Below are positions 41,711 to 55,000 of a stretch of DNA of 64,000 bases, one piece after another. Both the position numbers and the translations under genes were made by a program. The DNA is taken from NCBI GenBank assembly GCA_949316495.1, contig OX439001.1, forward strand, positions 34,959,523-35,023,522. The letters run 5' to 3'. The number at the start of each line of letters is the position of its first letter. The stretch's first letter is position 1. A model generated the notes under the pieces. It was not told the origin of the DNA. It did not search any database and saw only the letters and a program-made list of their open reading frames with translations. This DNA comes from Amphiduros pacificus (Eukaryota > Annelida > Polychaeta > Phyllodocida > Hesionidae).

Positions 41711-44290
41711 CACCTTCTGCCATTACTGCATTCTGCACGACCACCCATCTGCACAGCGGATGTGGATCCCTATCTGACTAATGACAAATGCAATATTCTC
41801 ATCAAGATTTTATTGCGGAGCATGTACATGCTTTCAGACTTAGCCAGACTCCTTCAACATGGAATGGCAATACCTGTACATACAGCCTGCAACATTTGCG
41901 TCATCAAAAGCATATAATGAATAGTTGGTTCCAAAATTTGTTCTTCATTTCAATCACTTTTTGCAGATCACCTACCTCAGGACATTGCCTTAAACAGTCA
42001 ACGTTTATACTTTATCTTTATTTGTCATATATACAAGTTAAAACATCCAGAGAAACTCTATGCTTTATGGATTCATCTTTTTTATAACTTTTGATTTTTT
42101 GACTATCTGGAAGAGCCCTGGAGCTGACATACAAAGCAGTGAGGCTGGAGTTTGTTGTATGTGAAGTGTGTTCTGGAGTGCCTCAGTGCTCCAGAGTGTG
42201 ACAGTAGCACACAGACCCTCCCTGACCCTGACCACCCTGCCCTCTACCTCTCCCTCTCTCAGACCTGCCTGGCTCATCAGACCCGATAACAATTCTCTTA
42301 ACTTGTCAAAAAGAGTGCAGCCTGATAGAGGCCAGCTTTCTGGCTCACTGATGTATTTACACTGGATCTTAATTGGTATGCTTGTAAACAGAGAGGAGGG
42401 GTTTGTGTGGAGTGGGTGACACAGTCATGAGGAGTGACAGTTGTACTCTGCAGACCACCTCCTACTTCTACAACAGGCGATACAACTGACACCTAAACAC
42501 AACACAGGCCCACCACTCAACATCTTCTCCTCTTTTTACCTTTTCTCTCAGTCTCAGTCTCCCCATCTTATTACTGCTTTCACTCCTTCAAACGAGTCAC
42601 TAAATAGCCACAATGTATGATTCAAAACCTTAAAAATCAATCACCAAAAAGAATCTGATAAATGGCTTGAGCTGCCAGAAAGGTTGGGAAATGATCCTAC
42701 TGCAAATTGAATAGGTTTTATGGCTGATGGGAGTGATAGGAGCCATATTTTTTCTTTTTTTCTTCTTTTTTTTCACACAATGAACGTTTTGTGTGTTATT
42801 TGCCCTCGTGGTGGGATGGATGGGGTGTGGAGGACATCTGGGGGAAGGGCTCCTGGCCGGATCCCTGGCTCCACCACACATGGTAGTCACTATGCAGGCA
42901 GATCACCTTGCCACAGATGAAGCCCTGCCTCCACCTGGTCCTGCACCCCATAAACACACCCCAGTCTGCTCCATGTGTAACCATTAGGAAAGAAAACAAC
43001 ACTGGCGCCACCTTGTCGCCACTCTGACATGGTCGTCTGCCACTCCGCAGATTGCATGCGTTCATCTGCATTCCACGTCCTGATGAGAAAACTTGACAAA
43101 AATACCTATGCGGTGTAAATCATATCGTTATATGTTCAACAAACTATCCTTGATACTCCCTGCAGATAAAGTTTCCTTCCAATATGTAAGCGGATCAGTA
43201 TCCATTTGGGCAAACAATCAAGAAGTTTACGTCAAATGTCTCAAAACTTTGTGGCACTTGCCTCACGAAAGCACCAGTCATGCCTGCACCTCGGGTAACT
43301 CCCACCAAAATATTTAATAATCAACTTTTTTATGTGCGATGCAGATGCCACGAGATGAGATGTGAGGAAAGGATTGTGATAGGCCGAGGTTCGGCAGACA
43401 GGCACGAATCGGGAGTGACAGGGCTCCCTGTGGTATCCTCATCACCGACAGCGACTCCTGATGGATTACCCAGCATTCCCTCCACCACGGTCCAACTCAA
43501 ATACACAGACCACAGCTAATACTAATAGAAATACACCACAGAATATGACACACAAATGACTTCCCCATTCTCGATTGTCACGGAAAACGACCCTCGCAAT
43601 CTAAAAATACAAGCCATGGAAGCCTGAAGAGAGCATGATGGGAAAAGGTCCAGTCTGGATTTTTGAGCGTACCACATCATATGGTGCTGGCAGCTGGTGA
43701 ATGTTGTCTGCACCTGTTGTCTGATCTGATGGATGGTACCGTTCACACCAGGGAGGGACTCTCATTCCATTGGCACCACTCACCCTCCCTTGTCTCCTCA
43801 CCACACTCCCTTTCTAGCTATGTCATTATGTAACACGAATACACAAGCTTTTGTTTCTTTCCTAACAAGGCAGATTTTGCACCTTGAAGTAAAAGGATAA
43901 AACAAACTGGAGAGGTGTGTAGAGGAATGGCCGCCGTGCCCTCTCTCTCTCGGCAGGGTGACCGGGACATGTGTAAGGGTGGGAGGTGGTGTGTTGGATA
44001 TGGGGGGAGGGTGCGGGCAGACAGACGGAAGGCGCCAGCATCAGGACCCCACCCCTGGCGGTACTATCTGGCCCCCACCTGCTCCTCCTAACACACTCCC
44101 TGCCATAATTCACACCATAACTCACATGTAATTGCCTATCTCATCCTCTGCTCACTCTCCCACCCTCCATCAAGCATGCCGCATCACACCTTATATATGT
44201 TTGATAAGCAGATACTCTCTCTGTCAGCAACGCCTGCGTCACGGCCAAAACACAAAAAAGCTTGCAAAATGGGCCCCTTCTGTACCCCAA

Positions 44291-44515
44291 TCTAGGCCCT
44301 TCTTGGTCCCTACCTGATCCCTATTTGGTCCCTACCAGATCCCTACACATTTTCTACCTGGCCCCTACATGGTCCCTACCTGATCCCTACTTGGTCCCTA
44401 CATGGCCCTTACTTGGTCCCTACCTGATCCCTACTCGGTTTCTATTTGATTCCTACTTGGTCCCTACAAGGTCTCTAATTGGTCCCTACATGGCCTCTAT
44501 CTGGTCCCTTCTTGG
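44291..44515. repeat. 11/22-bp tandem repeat
   Basis: Degenerate alternation of TGGTCCCTACC and TGATCCCTACT units, about 20 of them. Confidence 0.85.
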
Positions 44516-45248
44516 ACAACTTGCACACATCATTCAAAAGATTCAGTTTTGAACAAACCTCTCCTGCTTGGCAATGTCATGTTTCTGAATGTTACATGAG
44601 AAAGCAAATGTTAATGTACATCAAATTCATTGTTGCATTTCCTAAACTAAACTATCTGAAACTTACAATAGAACCCCCCTACATGGAGTCAAAGACAGGC
44701 TGTAGATTAATTTCTATGACATGCTGATTTGTCACTTTCCATAATTGTGATAATTTATTGGAAATCTCTTTCAATAAATACAAGTAGAACACTAACAGAC
44801 ACACAGAGCACCATATGTGACCATATGCTTCTGCCATTAGTGAGATTAAAAACTACAAACACCAGTCACCCCCCCCCCCCCGACCCCCCCACCCCCACAC
44901 ACACACACTCACACCTTTATAGTTTAACAATGCATGCTTTTTTGTTGGTCTCATTGGTTTGTTCCCAGAATAGTGGATAGAATAAAATTGCCTCAACAAA
45001 GAAGTCAGCCGATGTCAAAGTTCAGAAAAACACAGATGTGATCCTATTCTCATGAATTTTGGATCGTGTTTCAGAGTAGATAGTGAGGCCATCAAGGCAC
45101 CCCACACTGAGCTCGGTAGGCTGGGGAAGCCCTTCTCCGCTGGTAAGCTGATCCCCTCAAATCCTCTTATCTCCTGATGCCCAAGGGCTGGCTATAATGG
45201 CTACAAAACTTGTGTCATCACAATTTGTGAAAAACATGGTATCCAACA

Positions 45249-45264
45249 CGATACCGCGGTATCG
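45249..45264. repeat. 16-bp perfect palindrome
   Basis: CGATACCGCGGTATCG equals its own reverse complement. Such GATACCG/CGGTATC stretches occur inside some hAT-type transposons, so a transposon remnant is one explanation. Confidence 0.6.
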
Positions 45265-47879
45265 TCAGCAGAAATCTGAGACCGGATATATCGCAGATAT
45301 TGCAGGATATTGAAAAAGTAGGCTTTTTAATAAATGTGAATATTTTGCTGAGCACCAGTTTTGCGTTGGATGATGAGGGTTACGTGGTTGAGTGTGAACA
45401 CCTGCAGGGATGCTGACAGGGCCTGACCCAGGTCACCTACACATGTCCCCTACCACACCTGAGGCCCCCATCAGCACGCTCCACACCAACCCACATCACT
45501 CTCCATCCATACCTTCCATTAATACACACTCCTTCTTCCTCTATTCATACATCCATATCTCAGTACTAACGCCTTTAACATCGTAATTTTATATTGACAA
45601 ATACAAAAAAAATAATACAAAAAAATTGTAAAGAAAATTTGTTAAACACTTGTATGTATGGAGGGTGACAGGTGACCTTTGATGAGGAATGATCTCTGCC
45701 AGTGAATGACAATGGTACAGATAGCCTATGGGACCCCAGCTGCACTATTTTCTCTGTATGTTTGATGTTGATTACAATTTTTCCTGAAGCGCTTGTACAA
45801 CACATGCACTTCACATAAAACATGACACACTTTACATGTGCTTTTTTGCCCGATTCTCTTATTCATGGCAGTATTTTTTTTCAGCTTCAGCTGGTACTGC
45901 TAGCACAAGGGTACAATTCCCTGAAGGAAATACATGCATATCTCTATGCTAAACTAATAGATTTAAAAAGAAATAAAGTTTTTAATCTTCGGTGTTTTCT
46001 TTTGGAACATGGACCACGATTGGTAATGAAATCAATGTTATAACACATGTGACAAATGACACATGAGAACACCGTAAATCGTAAGAGGAATACGTACATT
46101 TGTTAGCGAGTTGTCCGAGTGTGATTCTGTGCTGAGATCCGGGCTGGGAAGTTGGGGGAGCAACGTCCACCGTAACCTGCTGCTGCGAGTGCATTGCCAC
46201 ACCAGTGAGCACTTGACAAAACCTCGGCTCCCTTGGTCACTCTTCCATAGACCCACGCAGCTCCTGGTTTGCCGGATTCTAACTCAGCCTTTGTTTATAT
46301 TTGAGAGTATTAATTATTCCTTTGTGAGTATTCTTCATTCATGAATGCAAAAAATGGTAAAATCCCTATGTGGTGGTGGTGGTGGTGCTGTTGGGGTTTA
46401 GTGTGAAGGGAGGCTGGGACTGAACTGCAGCCACTGACGGAGACTGCCAGCACGTGTACTGTATATGCAGGCCTCCTCCAACAAACAGTACTGATAACTT
46501 CTCCCACTTATCACCACCTCATATCAACTGATAACAAGGTACTCAATCCTTATTTCTTATCAGTCCAACCAACACCCTTGCTATTTTTTGGTCTCTGGGA
46601 CTGATGTTTTAAAGGCTCAGCTTGTGTAGCGTTGAACAGTGTTTGTTTGACAACTGAAAAACAAAGCCTCAGTGTATGAATTTACTGTGTTGATTTGTGC
46701 ACATTACAGCTGCTGTACATTTCACCATGCAAAGTTCTGTAATGAGCGACTCTGTGTCTTGTTTCTGGAATTGACAAGCTGTTTACCTCATCAGCTGTGG
46801 GCCCATCTGTATGAACATGTGGCTTGTCAATTTCACTGTGCACTACAGCTCCAGCTGTTCTTCTCTGAAATGTACTTCAAACGCTCATCCCATCACTCGT
46901 GTTAATTTCTCAGTGCGTATAAATAATCCACAAGAACCAAGTATTCCTTTTTTGAGAAAAAAAATCCTGCTTGACAACGTTTTAGCGGGCTTTTCTCAGT
47001 GTTGTTGTCAGTGGAGAGAGTCATGTGTGTGTTGTGTATTGGCAGACATGTGCAGTGGCAGCTGGTCAGCTGGGTTGTGTCAAGTCTGCCAGGCTCCACG
47101 GGGCTCTAGTACTACTCAGCCAGGAGGCTGCTGCTGCTGCTGCTGCTGATATGCACCCAGCCACCATACACACACCATCCAGGGAGGGCAAACTCACAAG
47201 TGCTCTCAAATCATATCTGCTTCCACACCGCGCTCATCTCATTCACTGCTTTATATCCAGGCAGATTTCAGATCAGGTTCAATCCTTGTATGTCATGTAG
47301 ACAAGGTTTTGGAATTTTCAAACAGTGTTAAGAGTATAGGTATTTTCAAAACTATCAATTTTTTAGCTCTTCAAAAATTCTGAAACTTAACATGTGGGAA
47401 AATAAAAAAAAAGAAAAGTAAAGTGAATTATCCTGTTTTATGCCCCGAAATTGAGTGGGGAGCAAAAACTATTCAAACATTTAAATTTTTAATTCTTCCT
47501 GGTTCTCCTGGTAATATGGCCACTATGTAAGTGGGGCATTAGAGCTTAGTTTGGGGTGCAGATATTTGATGGAAGTCCCTCCCTGGTCCCAGACCTGGAC
47601 AGTGTATTCTCTATTTCTCAGTCCCTCTCCAGTCTCATCAAATCCCACCAGACTGGGTCCAGATGTGCACATGTTGTACACTGTTAATTAGTAGTGCAGG
47701 CTGGGGGATGGGGTGGCATCTCAGGCAGAGTAGGCCACCGCATGAACCACATCACAGGCTGCTTCACACAGGGACCATGCAGGCAGGCAGTGAGCTCCTG
47801 TCAGGGGTGGTACGCAGGCAGGCAGGGAGCTTCAATAGGGGGTGGTATGCAGGCAGGCAGCGAGCTCCAATAAGGCACA

Positions 47880-48131
47880 GTATGCAGGCAGAGTAGGCTG
47901 TGGACTCCTACTGGGGCTGATATGCATGCAGAGTAGACTGTGAACTCCTACTGGGGCTGATATTCAGGCAGATTAGACTGTGAACTCCTACTGGGGCTGA
48001 TATGCAGGCAGAGCAGACTGTGAACTCCTACTGGGGCTGATATGCAGGCAGAGTAGACTGTGAACTCCTACTGGGGCTGATATGCAGGCAGAGTAGACTG
48101 TGAACTCCTACTGGGGCTGATATGCAGGCAC
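47880..48131. repeat. 40-bp minisatellite
   Basis: Six near-identical copies of GTAGACTGTGAACTCCTACT plus GGGGCTGATATGCAGGCAGA, preceded by older diverged copies (47770-47880). Confidence 0.9.
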
Positions 48132-49299
48132 TGCCAGGCAGAGTGTGATTTGCAGGCAGAGCAAGCTGAGAGCATATTTATTGTGATGTCCTCAAATGTC
48201 CCACATTATCCACGACCTCAGACACTTTAACCTGGCATCACACAGATAAGATAAATGAAAGTTCTTTCTTTGACACATCTAATTCAACCTCAGAAAGTGC
48301 TTCTTTGATAGCGTTTTTTAAACAATGTTTGTTCAATTACCTTACACAAATATACTATATAATGCCGCTCTCAAGCTTTCCATCTGCGCTGCCCTGCTTC
48401 ACACATGGCTTTTATCGGCAGCACTATCTTTGACGGGATGGAGGATGTAAACCCGGGACCAGATTGCTGGCCTAGTTGGTGGAGTGTGGCCACTCCAGAG
48501 TGTTTGTCCACACTTGACTGTCACACGCACAACACCATATGGTAATTACTTCCACTGTGGACATTTCCAAATTAATACCCTGCTGAAATCTATGCAAACA
48601 CCGGCCCCCGAGCGGGTGGCAATCTGGTAATGCATTCTGCGTGGCCTCTTGTCATAGCTGCTTCTTGACTTTTTCCCCCAGTAGACACCATCTGAGTCAA
48701 ACTTTGCTGTCTGTGAGTCTTGACATTGCTCTTCATCACGCAGGCATCACAGTCTCAGCCTGACACTGTAATCACTCGGCTTTGTCAACTTCCAAACCTT
48801 CTTAATATGACCGTTACCAGTTTAGGGCAAACCTCTATTTGGTCACGCATTAAAGTGATCGCATAAGGTCATGCATTACCATTGTGTGACCACATCTTGT
48901 CAAAAATAGCCATAGCTAGTGCATGGTAAAATATCCTCGCGCAATTGCCATATGTGAGTGACCATATACACTCACGTCTCATGTGGTATAAATGTTTGGC
49001 CCCAAAGGTTTTATTAATATCAGAAAAGTTGTTTTAACAGCATTCCTTTTGAACGTGACAATTTGGACAGATATTAATGGATAAAAAGATATCTCCTGGC
49101 ATTTGCATAGTTTTCAAACTTAAACATCAATTATGTTATAAATGAGCTCACTCATCTGGAAATAAAGCTTTTTTCAATAAAAAACCAATCAATATGATGG
49201 AATTTACGCGTCATCTAAATATATAGCCTTGTTTCATAAACCTATTTTTCAAGTGTATAAATATTGTCATCTAACTGTCAATTCAATCAATTGTTTGTG

Positions 49300-49820
49300 C
49301 ATGGCAAACAAAACTGAAGAAAGCTCAGCTCATAACTATATCTAGGTATATCACTTGATGTCAAACCCATCTGTGCCACTAACGAGATAACAACATACCA
49401 GGTTGTATTGATGCTACTATATTAAAACAGTCAGTAGTCATGAGCAAATTTGATGCAACGCATGTCATGACCTTGGCCCAAAAGTCACTATAAGATCATC
49501 AAAACAAATAATTCTTTTTATGAATGTTTTCTAAAATAATATTTTGATGATTTTTATTATTAGCTCCTGTGATCTTAAAAATAGCTCAGTGATCAATCTC
49601 ATTTGTGTCTCTACTAGGTCAATCATATCAGCCAAATTACAGTGATATTCTTTTTATTTTATATCAGATGAGCATTCAGGCAAATTGATGCAGTGCAGGT
49701 TATGACCTTGATCTTGACCTAAAGTCAACAGAGTCACCCAAAAGAATTCTTTGCATGCACTTTCCATATTGCCTATGTTCAATGACCAGCTTCCAAACAC
49801 TATGAACCATGTCACCAATT
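49300..49820. repeat. probable dispersed repeat
   Basis: Phrases such as TATGACCTTGATCTTGACCT and ATCATCAAAACA recall a degenerate interspersed repeat I associate with marine invertebrates. A possibly related segment is at 53150-53500. Family not assigned. Confidence 0.3.
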
Positions 49821-49859
49821 TGGCTTGTAAGCTCTGTGGCTTGTCTCTTATAGTCAGCA

Positions 49860-50705
49860 CCTTGGCAGCCAGCACCTCAGCATGTCTGTGACATTCAGCA
49901 CCTTGCCATGTCTGTAGCAGTCAGCACCTCGCCATGTCTGTGACAGTCAGCACCTCGCCATGTCTGTGCAAGTCAGCACCTCACCATGTCCCTGACAGCC
50001 AGCACCTCACCATGTCTGTGCACGTCAGCACCTCAACATGTCTATGGCAGTCAGCACCTCACCATGTCTGTGACAGTCAGCACCTCGCCATGTCTCTGAC
50101 AGCCAGCACCTCACCATGTCTGTAGCAGTCAGCACTTCACAATGTCTCTGACAGTCAGCACCTCGCCATGTCTGTGGCAGTCAGCACCTCACCATGTCTG
50201 TGACAGTCAGCACCTTGCCATGTCTCTGACAGCCAGCACCTCAGCATGTCTGTGACAGCCAGCACTTCACAATGTCTCTGACAGTCAACACCTCGCCATG
50301 TCTGTGGCAGTCAGCACCTCACCATGTCTGCGACAGTCAGCACCTTGCCATGTCTCTGACAGCCAGCACCTCAGCATGTCTGTGACAGCCAGCACTTCAC
50401 AATGTCTCTGACAGTCAGCACCTCGGCATGCCTGTGGCAGCCAGCACCTCGCCATGTCTCTGACAGTCAGCACCTCACCATGTCTGTGACAGCCAGCACC
50501 TCAGCATGTCTGTGACAGCCAGCACTTCACAATGTCTCTGACAGTCAGCACCTCGCCATGTCTGTGGCAGCCAGCACCTCGCCATGTCTGTGGCAGTCAG
50601 CACCTCGCCATGTCTCTGACAGTCAGCACCTTGCCATGTCTCGGACAGCCAGCACCTCGCCATGTCTGTGACAGTCAGCACCTCGCCATGTCTGTGGCAG
50701 CCACA
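49860..50705. repeat. 26-bp minisatellite with 130-bp higher-order period
   Basis: About 32 copies of CAGTCAGCACCTCGCCATGT plus CTGTGA. A variant unit with CTTCACAATG recurs at 50135, 50265, 50395 and 50525, exactly 130 bp = 5 units apart. The frames through it are repeat by-products. Confidence 0.92.
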
Positions 50706-51027
50706 CAGTCTTGGCCTTGCCACATTGCTTTGAGGGACTCAGGTGGCAGTGGCCTTCCCAATTCACAAATTATATTGCAATTAGGCTAATGTAATCTGGG
50801 GTTTGGTGTTGTACAGGGCACCTGCTGTCACCTGGCCCTGGTGCTTGACTCCATCAAACTAACACCTCCCAAAGCCACCACATGCACACTACATCTTTTT
50901 ATCCCATCAAATATGTATAATCTTAATGTTATATAATATAAAGTTATAAAGAAAAGTTGGAGATAGATACCAGTGCATATACCTGGGAACCAGGGAGATA
51001 GATACCAGTGCATATACCTGGGAACAG

Positions 51028-51030
<3 letters not shown>

Positions 51031-51109
<79 letters not shown>
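51031..51109. repeat. (AT)n microsatellite
   Basis: Pure AT run, preceded by a direct duplication of AGATAGATACCAGTGCATAT. Confidence 0.95.
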
Positions 51110-51112
<3 letters not shown>

Positions 51113-51201
51113 GAAGCTGTTACAGATATGAGGTACTGGAGGTATTTTTGTCAGACCTCATTATGGGGTACCATCTCATACCTTATTGTGTGTGACAGGA
51201 G

Positions 51202-51215
51202 AGTGCCATCTGGTG
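51202..51215 (-). promoter_or_regulatory. CTCF-like motif
   Basis: On the minus strand CACCAGATGGCACT fits the core. Confidence 0.4.
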
Positions 51216-51313
51216 TTAATAATGAAATTGTTTTACATACCTCACAAATCTAACATTCATATCAATGGCGCTAATGCCATTATCCACCACTAGGGCACTT
51301 ATTACTACATGTG

Positions 51314-51327
51314 ACACTAGATGGCAG
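51314..51327 (+). promoter_or_regulatory. CTCF-like motif
   Basis: ACACTAGATGGCAG fits the core. Opposite orientation to the copy 100 bp upstream, giving a divergent pair. Confidence 0.42.
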
Positions 51328-51528
51328 TGATTTATATAGTTATTGCCTGGTTGTATAAATATGCTTCTCAGACATGTTTGTTCAAAAGGCCTTGTACAGG
51401 TTACTTATGTAATTGTGACTAAGCAGCTGCACTATGAAGAGTGGGGTATTTTATATGCCTCACAGTACGTCAATGCCCCACAAGACAGGTCTGAGATTGG
51501 TAAAAACCCCATATCTGATACAACCTCT

Positions 51529-51531
<3 letters not shown>

Positions 51532-51593
<62 letters not shown>

Positions 51594-51604
51594 TATATAT
51601 ATAT
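51532..51604. repeat. (AT)n microsatellite
   Basis: Nearly pure AT run grading into TAAATA. Confidence 0.93.
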
Positions 51605-52121
51605 AAATAAATAAATATTTATATAAATGATGCAATACAATTCAATATTTAATATTTAAATGATGCAATACAATTCAATACTTAGTGAAATAATGCAATA
51701 TTGCATATAATCATGAGAATGGGTCATTACCATAAAATATTGCAACAATTTTCACCGTTTTTAAGAGGGATGATTTTGCATTCATTAAGCTGTCATAGGC
51801 AAGACATGTGCAACTTGACCAAAAAAAATGTTTCCTATATATTTCTGTGAGCATGATAATGTTGAGTTGAATATCTATCACACATACCCTTGTCATACTT
51901 TTTGAAAACATCTAATGGACATACTGTTTCCTTGAATTCTAAAAATACTTTGATAGTAAACCAAAGACAAAACACTGTATGCAGTTTTAATATTTTTCAT
52001 GTGAAGTGGATCTGTAGAGTATGTTCATACAGGTCTTGGCCAGTTTTCCTAATGCATGTCAGCGTGCTCCTGTGACACTAGAACATGCAATATCAGATGT
52101 ACAGTTACTGCTAATGTTGTA

Positions 52122-52235
52122 ACATATAATGCAGGGTCCCTGATCCTATACATTTATACCAACATACATTATACTTACACTAGTACATATAATGCAGGGT
52201 ACCTGATCCCATACACTTATACTAGGTCCCTGATC
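52122..52235. repeat. 62-bp direct duplication
   Basis: ACATATAATGCAGGGT at 52122 recurs at 52184 with the following CTGATCC...TATAC sequence; a third partial copy ends the run. Confidence 0.7.
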
Positions 52236-53149
52236 CCAAATTCCATATGCAAAATCTTTTTTATATTTTTTTTTATTATTTCATTCATATAAATATAATT
52301 AACCTATAGACTAGTTAAACTAATTAAAATAATTTTTATATATTGCTGATCCATTCTGCGTAGAAAATCATAAGATACAGAAAACAGAGGGGCTTTTACT
52401 CTCTAGTTTGGTCTATCCGTGTGAACATAAGATAGCCTTCTTGGTTTTAAATAGCTTTAAGACGGCATCATCTGGTCCTGGTGACTTTTAAACATATACT
52501 CCTTAGAAATTCTGTTGTCAACTTTAGCAAGGCCATTATGTATCACTATATTAGTAACAGATCTCTGCGATATATAATTCCGTGATCTTTAGCGGACACG
52601 ATTTCAGTGTCCTTTGTGCAATATTTGCGCCCACCTGAGCATACATTGTGCGTGGAAGTAACAATGGGTGGGTGCGGGTTACACTGACACATTATAAAGG
52701 CCTCCCTGTTGGCTGCAGACAGTTGCCATGTCATTGACAACTTATAGAAATCTTCACATGATCACTTATATACCACCTGAGGCCCCCCATCTATGTGCTA
52801 CTATTGTACACCTGGTGATCAGCAAAACTCTAAGCTTGAATACTCAACTAAATCACAAAATCAGTCCTTTTTCTCTCACCATTTCCCCTCCCAGGAAATG
52901 GATCGGCAACAATGCAACTATTGCAAATGATGTGGAGGTTCATATACTTTAGATATAGTGTTCTTCTGATAATGGTGAAAATTGCTAAATAAAATAATAT
53001 TGTAAACAAAAACTAACAAAAAAAATCCCCAGATGCTTCTGCAAGTTGCTTGTAAATATGGTAGCAGTGAGATATTGTGAAATATGAACATGAGATATTG
53101 TGAAATATGAACATTTTGAAAGAACATGTTAAAATCGAGCACCAAGCAA

Positions 53150-53500
53150 AGCTAACATTGTTTAGCAACAGTTCATCATGTCAACATGCTTCATCAGTGT
53201 CTATTTTTAGCACTCATGATTCACAAATAGGTCAGTTGGCCAAAATGTCAAAGTTTTTGGCAACATTTTAATGCCCGTGATCTTGAAAAATGGGCAATTC
53301 TCATGTTTGAAGTCATCCTATTGCAGGATTTTATTGGGTCCATGTATGGTAATTTGTGCATGTAACTTAAATAGCTGAAAAGATATAGTGCCGAGAGTAA
53401 AATGCCAAAGTTTTTGTTGACAGACGCATCTACGGACCAACAGACTGAGCCCATTACCATAGCTCCTGTACCACCATGCCACTCAGGCTGTGGGAGCTAA
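53150..53500. repeat. probable dispersed repeat
   Basis: Ends with CGGACCAACAGACTGAGCCC and ATAGCTCCTGT, phrases I associate with the 3' part of an interspersed repeat of marine invertebrates. Not assigned to a family. Confidence 0.35.
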
Positions 53501-55000
53501 TGACAAATTATTTCAAATGGAAAAAATAAGAGTTTTGAAAGTGACTTTTCTCATTAGAGTGTTACGGACAGGTCTGTTTGTGTGATAGGCAGCCTATTCC
53601 CACACGGTCCATTGTAGAAAATATTGCGACATCAATCACATATGCTACACTCTCACACGTGTCGGAGATGTAATATACAAACCCTATCAACAATACACCA
53701 GTCACAATGCATACATATATCCATCTTATATCATTGTGATCAACTGCACCTTGAAACAACAATTTTTCCCATTAAAAAAAACATTTACATAAAAATATAT
53801 TTGTATCATAAAATTGGCATCACATTTTGCTTTAAAATATCCTTTAAAATAATGTTATCAGAGTTTGCTGGTGTGATAAATGGAGGTAAGAATAATTGGG
53901 ATATACTGCGTGGCACATCGAGTATTGGATGGGTTTTGGCGTGGCAGCATTGCTGATAATCTTGTCAGCAGCTTTTCCTGCACCTGCAGTATCCTGCAGT
54001 CTCCACCTGCACAAATTAAACATGCTCCAACACCATATCTGCCAAGCTACCCCGCCTCATTAACATCCACACACCCATCCCACCAGACGGCTACATCAGA
54101 TTCTTTTCTTAGTGCCAACCATTATTTAATAAAGTTTCCTTTTGGTGTAGCCACTCTTATTCCGATTATAGAAAATTCATTAAATAAAAAAATGGGGACA
54201 TGTTGAAATTTATGGACATTTTGATTTCTTGATTTTTCATACCTTCAGTTCATTCCTTGGTTTTTATTCATTTAACATTGTATCATTGTATCCCATGCAA
54301 TATTTTAAGTTTTACCATTGATTTCCTCAAATTCCATAACATTCTAATATATTTCTCACTTTACAAATTTCATGACCAAACTGATTTTCATGGAACTTGT
54401 ACCCAAACAAGAGATAAATATAGAACAGATCTCATGTCAGCAAAAAACACCCCTCTTGGATGAACGATAAATGGACTGTCCCGAAACCATGCTTCATTTG
54501 GCTGAAATTTGTGTGCAATATTGTGTGTATTGATTGCCAGGTTTAAGATGCTCAGCTGTTCCCACAAGAGAAACACAAAACTTCTATCAAATCTCAGCTT
54601 AAAACAGCTCGCTTCTCTTTTTTAAATATCGCTTTGTGTCATTTAGCTCCTTCCCCCATAATGAGCTACGAATTACATTCTGAATCACTCTGCCTCACTT
54701 TTTGAATGTTGCCAAACACTAACATATACTTGCACTGATTATAATTACAATCTATTATTTCAGGACACTCTATTAAACATTACGCGTCATGGTCTAACAA
54801 TAAGCATCATAGTCTAACAACTCTCACGGCAGATATATTTAACTTGCTATAATTCAGTTGCTTGAATGAGGTGGTCATTCTCAGTACTTAGAGAAATCAA
54901 CTTCTAAAATGTTACATTATAGAGGCCATGTAAAACACAAAGGCGTGAGAGAACATTGCACAGAATAAGGAGACAGAAAGTTAACACAAATTTCATGGCA

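Larger units (their letters stand above)
40821..45240. other. non-coding, probable MTG upstream/5' intron, part 3
   Basis: No exon recognised. Island at about 41200-41480 with E-boxes and a DR1 motif; CTCF-like motif at 41697; T-rich run near 42750; GC-richer stretches at 42800-43060 and 43900-44100; an 11-bp repeat (44291-44515); C and CA runs near 44868-44910. Confidence 0.5.
45241..49850. other. non-coding, probable MTG upstream/5' intron, part 4
   Basis: No exon recognised. Holds a perfect 16-bp palindrome (45249-45264), E-boxes at 45399 and 45456, a GCT run (47130-47150), the 40-bp repeat (47880-48131) and a probable dispersed repeat (49300-49820). Confidence 0.5.
50706..55000. other. 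non-coding, probable MTG upstream region, part 5
   Basis: No exon recognised. Two AT tracts (51031-51109, 51532-51604), two CTCF-like motifs (51202, 51314), a 62-bp duplication (52122-52235), a probable dispersed repeat (53150-53500) and two E-boxes (53981, 54004). Confidence 0.5.

Noticed and set aside
49934-50789. Frames with repeated SQHLAMS or RHGEVLTVTDMA
   Set aside because: By-products of the 26-bp minisatellite on both strands.
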